Source: Shewanella gelidii (GTDB lineage: Bacteria > Pseudomonadota > Gammaproteobacteria > Enterobacterales > Shewanellaceae). Taken from it: a DNA stretch of 64,000 nucleotides. The notes under the pieces are model-generated. The model was not told the origin of the DNA, searched no databases, and worked only from the letters and a program-made list of their open reading frames with translations. The DNA is taken from NCBI RefSeq assembly GCF_014647855.1, contig NZ_BMPZ01000002.1, positions 186,001-250,000 on the forward strand, read 5' to 3'. Below, piece by piece: positions 56,919 through 64,000 of the stretch (positions are counted from its first letter, which is position 1; each line of letters starts with the position of its first letter). A program made the position numbers and the translations under genes.

Positions 56919-56926
56919 GCCGATAA
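56919..56926 (+). promoter_or_regulatory. Possible sigma-28 -10 element before the chemoreceptor
   Basis: GCCGATAA is the exact flagellar (FliA) -10 consensus, 29 bases before the start codon. The expected -35 (TAAAGTTT) is weak here (TAATAAAT at 56900-56907), so this is tentative. Confidence 0.35.
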
Positions 56927-56954
56927 AAAAGTATCTGTAGTAAGGGATTGTATT

Positions 56955-58880
56955 ATGAGCCAAAAAGAGCGAGTGTTTTCAGAGGGTGCAACGCTGGTTT
57001 CCACAACCGATTTAAAAGGCGTGATTCAATATTGTAATAAAGACTTTATTGAGATTAGTGGCTACTCGGAGGGGGAGTTACTCAATCAAAATCATAGTAT
57101 CGTTCGTCACCCTGATATGCCACCCGCCGCTTTTGCTGACTTATGGAGCACAATTAAAGCAGATAAACCTTGGCAAGGACTCGTAAAGAACCGTTGTAAA
57201 AATGGAGATTATTATTGGGTTGAAGCCTATGTCACTCCGGTTTTTCATGGCGGTAAAAAGGTTGGGTACCAGTCGGTGCGTAGTTGTCCAACTCGGCAGC
57301 AAGTCGCTGAAGCAGAAGCACTCTATAAAAAAATGAAAACCGATCGGCAAATGACCCTCCCGCATCCGAGTTTTTGGCAGACGTTGTCTTTGAAGTATCA
57401 AGTCAACATCATACTGGCGCTTGTCTTAGCGATTGCGGTTTTGAGTCAGTTTACTGAATCCAGTATGGGCCTAATCGTCGCGAATACCGTCATCCTTACG
57501 CTGCTTGCGCTGATTTTTTGGGTAGTCAACTTCCGAATCGTTAAACCGTTAGAAAACCTAACCGCGCTTGTTCGGCAAGTCGCAAGTGGTGATTTAACTG
57601 AGAGTATTCGCAACCCACGAAAAGATGAAGTGGGCGAGTCGTTTATGGCGGTTAAAATTCTGCAAAGCCGGCTAAAGACAGTGATTGGCCGTTTTAACGA
57701 GTCCGCCCAGAGTTTAGTTGTTGCCACTGATGTGCTGTCTGAAGCCAACTTTCAAACCCAAACAGGTATGCAAAAACAGCACGCGGAAACCGAATTGGTT
57801 GCCACCGCGATGACGGAAATGGGGGCAACCGTTGCTGAAGTGGCATCAAATACAGCTTCAACCTCAGAGCAAACTGCAGATGCAGAGCGCATGGCACAAG
57901 AGGGGCAGACCGTGGTGTCACAAACGTGCGAAGCGATTAAATCACTGGCAGAAGATGTGTCATCGACGGCAAAAACCGTGAATGATTTAGCGGTGGATAG
58001 CGATAAGATCAGAAATATTACCGATACCATTAGTGCCATTGCTGAGCAGACCAACTTACTGGCTCTAAATGCTGCTATTGAAGCGGCTCGTGCTGGTGAG
58101 CAAGGGCGAGGGTTTGCAGTGGTTGCAGATGAGGTGCGTACACTTGCATCGCGGACTCAAGGGGCAACTGTCGAGATCCGCGAGATGATTGAAAACCTTC
58201 ATGGTGGAATTACGGGCGCGGTAGCCTCAATGGAAAAAGGCCTTGAAAATGCCAATGACTCTGTTGAGCGAATTCAAGACACCGAAAGCACTTTCAATCA
58301 AATTGCCTCTTCAGTGGTGTCGATTAATGATATGAATGCGCAAATTGCCACGGCAGCAGAAGAGCAGTCGAGCGTGGCTGAAGAGATGAATGCCAATATT
58401 CTTGAGATTAGCAATTTATCTAACCGTACCACAGGGAATGCGGAGCAGCTCAAAACGAAAATCTCATCCCTAGTAGACATGGCGCAATCGCTACAGATCC
58501 AGTTGCGGCAATATGATCTTGGGCAATCGGCATTAGAGTTTGACTTTGAAGGTGCTAAATCTGCGCATCTGGCATGGAAAACTAAAGTTCGCGCGTTTTT
58601 ACAGGGAGACACCCAAGCGATTACCAAGGCACAAGCTTGCTCTCATCGAGAGTGTAAGTTGGGGCTTTGGTACTATTCTGAAGGGCAGAAAAAGTACGGT
58701 AAATCGACTTACTTTCAGCAGATAGAAGGCCCCCATGCCAGACTGCACCAAATTGTGAAAGAGGTGCTGGTGGCGCAAGAGGAAGGGGAAAACAAAAAGG
58801 CGCAAGCTCTCTATGACGAACTTGAGCCATTGTCTGATGAAATTGTCGAATTACTCGATAAAACGGAAAAATCGAGTTAA
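56955..58880 (+). CDS. PAS chemoreceptor with CZB zinc-binding tail
   Basis: 641 residues. The N-terminal PAS domain (about 10-120) is Aer-like ([41 protein letters not shown]), suggesting a redox or FAD input. Two membrane helices follow near 150-196, then a HAMP and a methyl-accepting signalling domain with the hairpin [38 protein letters not shown] (abbreviated to its tip region). The C-terminus is a chemoreceptor zinc-binding domain with ligands H538, C567, H594 and H598. It signals to CheA/CheW; no other che gene lies here. Confidence 0.93.
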   Translation: MSQKERVFSEGATLVSTTDLKGVIQYCNKDFIEISGYSEGELLNQNHSIVRHPDMPPAAFADLWSTIKADKPWQGLVKNRCKNGDYYWVEAYVTPVFHGGKKVGYQSVRSCPTRQQVAEAEALYKKMKTDRQMTLPHPSFWQTLSLKYQVNIILALVLAIAVLSQFTESSMGLIVANTVILTLLALIFWVVNFRIVKPLENLTALVRQVASGDLTESIRNPRKDEVGESFMAVKILQSRLKTVIGRFNESAQSLVVATDVLSEANFQTQTGMQKQHAETELVATAMTEMGATVAEVASNTASTSEQTADAERMAQEGQTVVSQTCEAIKSLAEDVSSTAKTVNDLAVDSDKIRNITDTISAIAEQTNLLALNAAIEAARAGEQGRGFAVVADEVRTLASRTQGATVEIREMIENLHGGITGAVASMEKGLENANDSVERIQDTESTFNQIASSVVSINDMNAQIATAAEEQSSVAEEMNANILEISNLSNRTTGNAEQLKTKISSLVDMAQSLQIQLRQYDLGQSALEFDFEGAKSAHLAWKTKVRAFLQGDTQAITKAQACSHRECKLGLWYYSEGQKKYGKSTYFQQIEGPHARLHQIVKEVLVAQEEGENKKAQALYDELEPLSDEIVELLDKTEKSS

Positions 58881-59063
58881 TGCGCAATTAATTTTGAGCC
58901 GCATGTTGAATTGAGTTTTTCATTTTGGCATGACGGCTTAAGCATAGTGTCATCTGTGTTTCATTTAAATTTGTTTATATATCATGGTATTTCACTTGCC
59001 TTCGTATGATTGCAAGCGTAGCCTGAAACGATTACTGGCGAAGTATTTGATAAGGATATCAAC

Positions 59064-59951
59064 ATGAAGCGTCACTCCGGAAGTTTTACACATATCCACG
59101 GGAAAACGCAGCAGTATCAGGTGTGGTTACCTCAGCAGCCTGTTCAAGGCGTGATCCTCATTGTTCACGGTTTAGCGGAACATTCGGGCCGTTATATGAA
59201 TCTGGTCAATCGTTTTGTGCCGCAAGGGTATGCCGTCTATGGCTTTGACCATTTGGGTCATGGTTTATCAGATGGTCCACGTGTCTATATTGATGACTTC
59301 TCTCAGTTTGTGGCCGGGTTAGATCAAATGGTTGATAGGGTTTCAGAGCAACACCCACAGCAGCCAATTATTTTATTTGGCCATAGTATGGGAGGCTTGA
59401 TTACCAGCTACTATCTGAGCATTTATCAGCATAAAGTCAGTGCTGCGATTTTGTCTGCGCCTGCGATTGAAGCTCCTTTTAAAGTCACGCCTCTTATGAA
59501 AGGCGCCGCTCGAATTGCTGCGAAGTTGTTCCCAAGAGCTAAGATCGGCAAACTTGAGTTGACGAGTATTAGCCGCACGCCAGAAGTGATTGATAAGTAT
59601 CTACTGGATCCTTTGGTCACAAGTGATGGAATAACAATTAAACTTGGTTATGAAATTATCAGGGCCATGGATTTTGTGCGGAATAGAGCTTCGAAAATCG
59701 CACTGCCTTTGCTCGTACTTCAGGGCACCCACGACAAACTGGTTAACCCACAAGGCGCAGATACGTTGATCCGTTGCGTAACATCCCCTGTGAAAGTGCT
59801 CAAATCCTACAAAGGCTTGTACCATGAATTAATTCACGAGCCGGAAAGAGAGATTGTATTTAACGATATGGAAGTTTGGTTAGATCAGCTTTTTGGCCAT
59901 CAATCACAAGCCTTATCATCACCGTTCGATAATGTACGCCGCATCGGTTAA
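59064..59951 (+). CDS. Monoacylglycerol lipase-like alpha/beta hydrolase
   Basis: 295 residues. Motifs: VHGLAEHSGRYMNLVNRFVPQGYAVYGFDHLGHG (abbreviated), the nucleophile elbow GHSMGG, an acid in LQGTHDKLVNPQG and a base His in KGLYHELIHE. This is the monoacylglycerol lipase/lysophospholipase (PldB-like) family, cytoplasmic. It lies alone. Likely acts on lysolipids or acylglycerols, but the precise substrate is not predictable. Confidence 0.88.
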   Translation: MKRHSGSFTHIHGKTQQYQVWLPQQPVQGVILIVHGLAEHSGRYMNLVNRFVPQGYAVYGFDHLGHGLSDGPRVYIDDFSQFVAGLDQMVDRVSEQHPQQPIILFGHSMGGLITSYYLSIYQHKVSAAILSAPAIEAPFKVTPLMKGAARIAAKLFPRAKIGKLELTSISRTPEVIDKYLLDPLVTSDGITIKLGYEIIRAMDFVRNRASKIALPLLVLQGTHDKLVNPQGADTLIRCVTSPVKVLKSYKGLYHELIHEPEREIVFNDMEVWLDQLFGHQSQALSSPFDNVRRIG

Positions 59952-59977
59952 TGCTTTGTCTTCACCCTTTCGTCATT

Positions 59978-60349
59978 TCACCTGCGAGTCTCTTGGTCAA
60001 GAGACTTGCAGATTTGCTTATCTTTTCGCATGGCAGACGAAACCGCTTCTGGGGGATTGCTTGGGTCGCCTGTACAGGATTTTGGCTGCTTGATTTGCAT
60101 GCTCCTTTTTGCGCCGGCAAGACCTGGCTTTGTGCTACTCCCCTTCATTAACATTAATGTCAGATAAAGCTTGGAGGGGAGTAGGAGTACTAACCCGGCG
60201 CCCACAACTGCTGCAATGATTTGTACCCCTCGAATATTCATTGTGACATGGAGTTGTTTAATGATGATGAGGTAGAGTGCAGTCCCGATCAAAGCAAGAC
60301 CCAGAAACATGAGTAAGTTCATGAGTCGAATCAATGTAGATTCTTTCAT
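59978..60349 (-). CDS. Small membrane protein, unknown function
   Basis: About 123 residues with two membrane helices (LMNLLMFLGLALIGTALYLI and GVQIIAAVVGAGLVLLLPSK), then a 55-residue hydrophilic, basic tail. Start at ATG 60349 with AGGTG six bases upstream. No family recognised; the frame is open upstream for 14 more codons. Confidence 0.6.
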   Translation of the reverse strand: MKESTLIRLMNLLMFLGLALIGTALYLIIIKQLHVTMNIRGVQIIAAVVGAGLVLLLPSKLYLTLMLMKGSSTKPGLAGAKRSMQIKQPKSCTGDPSNPPEAVSSAMRKDKQICKSLDQETRR

Positions 60350-60698
60350 CGGCGTCACCTGTAAAGAGGGATGTTTATAAATTAACAACATCTAATGTTT
60401 GTTTTTTGATCTAGATTAAGATTCCCGCCGAGTTTAGGAATACCTTGCTCAAAACAGTGGTTATAAGCTTCATTTCGAATGAAACGAAAATTTAAAGACG
60501 TTTTTGCAAACTACAAGGCTGGATGCAAAGTTAGTGTAAGAGTCGCGTATCATCAAAGATACATGTCGTCAGGGGAGTGATATTTGGTGAGTGCAAGAGA
60601 TAGAGCAACCCCCGAGAAAGACGCAAAACCCTATTCAAGCTAGCACCATGTGCAGGTTTTTATGCACAAAGTAAACATAGAGTGACGAGCCGTGGACT

Positions 60699-60932
60699 TT
60701 AAAGTTCGAATTCCAATTGGATATCCGTACAGCCTTTTTTGCAGAATACACCATAGGTTTTGTCAGCGGTTGAGGGGCTAGGAACTTGAAGGCTAAGATT
60801 TTTCTGGCAAACATCACAGGTGACCGTTTTGCCACTGAAGAGCCTTTTAATCAGATTTTTTTGTGACTGAAATGACTGGTTTGCACTTTTATTAAGTTTT
60901 GAAAAATCGGGTTTGGTTTGGTTTTGGCTCAT
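60699..60932 (-). CDS. Small zinc-ribbon-like hypothetical protein
   Basis: 77 residues: a polar N-terminus then CDVCQKN ... FCKKGCTD, four cysteines in a CxxC/CxxxC layout that suggests a zinc ribbon. ATG 60932 (MSQNQTKPDF) is preferred to a longer upstream frame; the ribosome-binding site is weak. Similar small proteins occur in Shewanella-like genomes; function unknown. Confidence 0.6.
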   Translation of the reverse strand: MSQNQTKPDFSKLNKSANQSFQSQKNLIKRLFSGKTVTCDVCQKNLSLQVPSPSTADKTYGVFCKKGCTDIQLEFEL

Positions 60933-61220
60933 GTCGGGTTTCGTTTGTTTGATATGCGGGCAAAGTATACTCAGATTTATCTCGCAACTAAAGACCCTCT
61001 GCAATGCTAGCATGAGTTGCTTTCAGCGTTTTTGTCTTGTTATGCGAAGTGCTAAGAGTGTTGCGTTGCGGGAGATTATGAAAAGTTGAAGCGCAAGTCT
61101 TACAATAGCCTTCCCGCAGGCTGAGCTTTTAATACTTTAGCGGATTGCCTTTTGCTGGTGACAGTGACACAGTAGCCGCAAAGAAAGGTGGCTAATGATT
61201 ATACCAAGGAGATTTACCCC

Positions 61221-61436
61221 GTGATGAAACCATCGCAACATGCTATGCCAGTTAAAACTGAACTGGTGGCTGAGCCTGAAGCTTCTGAGTTAACGAGCGC
61301 ACCTGAGCATGTGCAATTAGCTGTTGATTTGATCTATTTATTGGAGTCGAATGAGGTTTCGCCGCAAACCGCGCTTTCTGCCCTCGATATCGTCAAACAA
61401 GATTTACTGACGAAGTGCTCTAAATCACATCCTTGA
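61221..61436 (+). CDS. DUF2496 (YbaM-like) small protein
   Basis: About 71 residues. The core APEHVQLAVDLIYLLESNEVSPQTALSALDIVKQD is similar to the YbaM/DUF2496 family, small cytoplasmic helical proteins of unknown function. GTG 61221, followed by ATG 61224, with AAGGAG nine bases upstream, is preferred; an earlier GTG (61188) has no good ribosome-binding site. Confidence 0.7.
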   Translation: MMKPSQHAMPVKTELVAEPEASELTSAPEHVQLAVDLIYLLESNEVSPQTALSALDIVKQDLLTKCSKSHP

Positions 61437-61557
61437 TTATTTGCGTTAACTAATTGTTATTTTTTTGCGTTCGGTCATGTGGTCGTTATGCAAAAATCAA
61501 TTACTGTGGTCTTTATCTTTGTCGACCTAGTTTAATTGGCTGTCAGGAAGGGGTGAT

Positions 61558-62685
61558 ATGGCGATACACATTGCGATTATGGATGAAAATCCAATTACAA
61601 TTTTGACGCCATTGCTCGATAGTAAAATGCAAGCTGAAGGCTTACTTTTGATCCATACCCATCAACAACAAGCCAAAGTCGATGCTTTCCTGCAGTTGGT
61701 TCGAGAATATAAGAAAACCACCCAAGTTTGGATTTTACCGGATACGCTCAGTACCGATGAAATTATGCGCTCGTTACATGTGATGGCGGAGCAGTACCAA
61801 GGGACCGATTTTTTCTATAATGCCAGCAATGGCGATCGTCATGTGATGCTCGCTGCCACCAATATTAGTCGCTCCTATGGCTATGGTATTTTTGTACTTG
61901 AGCCTAAGCGGGATGAAGTCAGTTGGCTGGTACCCAGTGATATCGCGCCGATGCCGATTGAGGATTTGATCCGCTTACCAACGATGCTGCGATTATTTGA
62001 TGCCAGACTGATTTCTTCTCAACGGAAACAAAGCTTGAAGCCCAGCGTGAGAAATGTGGGGGCGCTGTGGGCATCAAATGCGCAAGTCCATGCTAAACCG
62101 CTGGGGTCTCTCAATTGGCTAGCGATGAATAGCAAGCAGCTCGTAACCCCTGAGTTAAGCCAAAGTATGCTGGAAGACCGCAAGCTACAGGGCTTCATTT
62201 CCGATCTTGAAGGGCTAGGTTATTTGCAAGTTATCGACAATCGACTTCATTTTAAAGATGCGGAAGCACGCTTTTTTGCCAATGGTGGATGGCTTGAAGA
62301 ATATGTGTTTTCTGTGGTGGATTTGCTGCGGCATGAGTTCAGTGAAATTCAAGATCTCGCGCAAGGGGTCACCGTCAAACGGCGCTGTGCAACTGGTGAT
62401 GTCGAAAACGAAATTGATGTTGCCTTTGTTGCGAACAACAAATTGCATTTAATTGAATGCAAGGCAAAACGAATTGAAGCCGAAGATGCCAAAGCTGTGG
62501 CATACAAGCTAGATGCATTAACAGATATTCTTGGTGGTAGCCATGCTCGCGCGTTGGTCGTGAGTTTCCGTCCTTTATCTGATGCCGATGTCTTGCGCAC
62601 TAAAGCCCAAGGGATTGAAGTACTCGCAGGTGAACAACTTGGTCAGCTCAAGCACCATATGCGTCAATGGCTGAGTGGCTGTTAA
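61558..62685 (+). CDS. CARF-nuclease, DUF1887 (VC1899/Card1-like)
   Basis: 375 residues. The N-terminal about 150 residues look like a CARF (CRISPR-associated Rossmann) domain, and the C-terminus is a PD-(D/E)xK nuclease: E285, D287 (NEIDVAFV), E300 and K302 (LIECKAK). The family includes Vibrio VC1899 and the Card1/Can2 nucleases, which are activated by cyclic oligoadenylates from type III CRISPR systems. Here no cas genes or CRISPR array occur. The usual ligand-loop NxTGGTKxM reads NASNGDRHVM (88-97), so the ligand may differ. GTG/ATG start is clear (GGGGTGATATG). Role is inferred only. Confidence 0.85.
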   Translation: MAIHIAIMDENPITILTPLLDSKMQAEGLLLIHTHQQQAKVDAFLQLVREYKKTTQVWILPDTLSTDEIMRSLHVMAEQYQGTDFFYNASNGDRHVMLAATNISRSYGYGIFVLEPKRDEVSWLVPSDIAPMPIEDLIRLPTMLRLFDARLISSQRKQSLKPSVRNVGALWASNAQVHAKPLGSLNWLAMNSKQLVTPELSQSMLEDRKLQGFISDLEGLGYLQVIDNRLHFKDAEARFFANGGWLEEYVFSVVDLLRHEFSEIQDLAQGVTVKRRCATGDVENEIDVAFVANNKLHLIECKAKRIEAEDAKAVAYKLDALTDILGGSHARALVVSFRPLSDADVLRTKAQGIEVLAGEQLGQLKHHMRQWLSGC

Positions 62686-62808
62686 GCGTCATTGTGATAC
62701 CCCATTAATTATATTCAATAAGCAATTGTTCATTGATCTGGCTAAACTGATTGATAAGTACAATCTCTTTCATCATGAATGGATACGCTCTCAAATAGGC
62801 GGAGGATT

Positions 62809-63531
62809 ATGACGTCTACCGAACTAGAAATCGTTGCGCTGGTTTTCTTTGTCACGTGCTGGCTGGGCTATACCCGCTTTGCCAAAGGGAAGGCGAAAAC
62901 TACAAATTGCATTGCCCGTTGCTTGCATCAACATCGAATTCACTGGATGAATGAGTTAATGACCCGTGGTGTACGGGTGGGGGATGCTGCAATGTTAGCA
63001 AACCTGGAACGTAACATTGCCTTTTTTGCCTCCTCCACACTCATCGTATTGGCGGGGGTTTTAACTCTGTTTTCTCAAGCAGAGAAGCTCGAAGAGGTGA
63101 TCGCAACCATCCCTTATACGGCGCCGCCGATCCACAATGTGATTCAAATTAAGCTTGCGGTTTTGGCGAGCATTTTCGTCTTGGCATTTTTTCAGTTTAC
63201 GTGGTCAATGCGCCAGTATGGGTTCTTGAATGTGATGATTGGTGCCGCGCCCGTTGATGGCAGTGGGAAAAATCAAAATTTAAAAGACTACGCCAGACAA
63301 ATGGCAACCGTTCAAGATCAAGCTGCGCATTCATATAACTATGGCTTGCGATCCTATTATTTCTCGATGGCTGCGTTATGTTGGTTTTTCCACCCATTTC
63401 TGTTTATGTTTGCCAGTATTGTGGTGGTGTACACCTTGTATATGCGAGAGTTTAAATCAAAAGCTGTGATTGCGATTACGAAAGGAATTCAGCACCTGAC
63501 CGCAGAAAGTGACGGTGACCTGCTGGATTAG
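62809..63531 (+). CDS. DUF599 membrane protein
   Basis: 240 residues with four to five membrane helices and conserved stretches LGYTRFAK, NERNIAFFASSTLIVLAG-like (LERNIAFFASST), and SYNYGLRSYYFSMAAL, matching the DUF599 family of inner-membrane proteins of unknown function. ATG 62809 follows GGAGG; an ATG ten codons earlier lacks one. A terminator follows. Confidence 0.85.
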   Translation: MTSTELEIVALVFFVTCWLGYTRFAKGKAKTTNCIARCLHQHRIHWMNELMTRGVRVGDAAMLANLERNIAFFASSTLIVLAGVLTLFSQAEKLEEVIATIPYTAPPIHNVIQIKLAVLASIFVLAFFQFTWSMRQYGFLNVMIGAAPVDGSGKNQNLKDYARQMATVQDQAAHSYNYGLRSYYFSMAALCWFFHPFLFMFASIVVVYTLYMREFKSKAVIAITKGIQHLTAESDGDLLD

Positions 63532-63548
63532 TTGTGTATGTGCACCAT

Positions 63549-63577
63549 AAAAAAAGCAGCCGAGGCTGCTTTTTTTA
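63549..63577. terminator. Bidirectional terminator between DUF599 and yebC-like genes
   Basis: AAAAAAAGCAGCC and GGCTGCTTTTTTT pair around GA; symmetrical, serving both converging genes. Confidence 0.9.
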
Positions 63578-63593
63578 TTGAACGTTTGTTTGA

Positions 63594-64000
63594 TTATTCT
63601 GGTAACTGCGCATTGTGATACACGTTTTGTACGTCATCACAGTCTTCAAGAGCAGCTAGGAACTTTTGGAAGGTTTCAACATCTTCACCAGTCACATCAG
63701 TTAAGTTTTGTGGCACAAAGGTGATTTCTTCCATTTCAAAGCTGACGTCTGGGTTTGCTTCCGTGAGTGCGACTTTTGCCTTGTAAAACTCGGTATGTGG
63801 CGCGTAAACACTGACCATTCCATTTTCGACTTCAACATCACTGACATCCACATCTGCCATCATTAAGTCTTCAAGTACAGCTTCATCATCATCACCTTTA
63901 AAGACAAACACCGCTTGGTGATCAAACATATGCGCTGTTGTACCCGGGCTACCAAGTTTGGCGTCATTTTTAACAAATGCTTGGCGAACTTCTGTAAATG
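63594..64000 (-). CDS. YebC/PmpR-family protein (5' end beyond window)
   Basis: The frame runs to the right edge, so only the C-terminal 134 residues are seen. [25 protein letters not shown], and the terminal [35 protein letters not shown] (abbreviated: VQNVYHN), are signatures of the YebC/TACO1 family, which assists translation of proline stretches or acts as a DNA-binding regulator. The sequence is more like the YeeN paralogue group than YebC proper. Confidence 0.9.
   Translation of the reverse strand, partial: FTEVRQAFVKNDAKLGSPGTTAHMFDHQAVFVFKGDDDEAVLEDLMMADVDVSDVEVENGMVSVYAPHTEFYKAKVALTEANPDVSFEMEEITFVPQNLTDVTGEDVETFQKFLAALEDCDDVQNVYHNAQLPE

Noticed and set aside
61558..62685. Evidence of a CRISPR-Cas locus from the CARF protein
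   Set aside because: The neighbouring genes are DUF2496, DUF599 and YebC-like, and no cas gene or array is present, so the CARF protein alone does not make a CRISPR locus.

Overview
The window reads as a chromosomal segment of a marine gammaproteobacterium of the Alteromonadales/Shewanella-Vibrio type. The evidence is the gene content and order: a lactate locus in the order lldP-dld-lutABC, nadK divergent from grpE, xseB-ispA-dxs, the sodium-type stator pair pomA-pomB, gcvA-ygdD-rlmM, ppnN-xni, phoB-phoR-pstS, and several c-di-GMP enzymes and hemerythrins. Base composition looks moderate and even. I saw no insertion sequence, prophage, CRISPR array, rRNA or tRNA. About 50 protein genes fill the window, and most have clear families. 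Genus-level placement is inference.

Layout. 0-8 kb: iron alcohol dehydrogenase, a membrane PAS-GGDEF-EAL protein, an RhlE-like helicase, a bacteriohemerythrin and a TonB-domain periplasmic protein. 8-16.5 kb (minus strand): lactate permease, FAD/Fe-S D-lactate dehydrogenase and the three-subunit L-lactate oxidase, with CRP-like sites in the control regions. 16.5-25.6 kb: nadK, a heat-shock-promoted grpE, dxs-ispA-xseB (isoprenoid precursors and exonuclease VII small subunit), pomAB and thiI. 25.9-36.5 kb: a small secreted protein, gcvA with a CTAAT inverted repeat, an alpha/beta hydrolase, ygdD, rlmM, NAD-type isocitrate dehydrogenase, an S9 peptidase, a DUF3192 protein, xni and ppnN. 36.6-42 kb: a diguanylate cyclase, a TPR membrane protein and rdgC. 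42-47.6 kb: a porin, phoB-phoR, a pstS behind four evenly spaced Pho half-sites, and a tandem cluster of three putative small RNAs. 47.6-64 kb: glutathione peroxidase, an rRNA-methyltransferase-like protein, DUF2461, YaiI, the pseudouridine pair psuK-psuG behind paired palindromes, a hemerythrin-GGDEF protein, a FAH-family hydrolase, a NUDIX protein, a PAS/CZB chemoreceptor, a lipase-like hydrolase, small hypotheticals, a CARF-nuclease (DUF1887), DUF599 and a truncated YebC-family gene at the right edge.

The most interesting part is 46.6-47.6 kb. Three head-to-tail units on the minus strand each have a sigma-E-like promoter (GAACYT, exactly 16 bp, TCWAW), a 5' segment complementary to a Shine-Dalgarno/start-codon region, and a strong intrinsic terminator. 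The first two units share 36 identical bases at the predicted 5' end. They look like a triplicated family of MicA-type envelope-stress small RNAs, and their seeds pair with the start region of the porin gene 4 kb away in the same window. The pstCAB-phoU genes that usually follow pstS are absent, and this cluster sits where they would be.

Start codons were re-chosen where a Shine-Dalgarno sequence or family length argued against the longest reading frame. Functional statements are family inferences from motifs read by eye; no database search was run.
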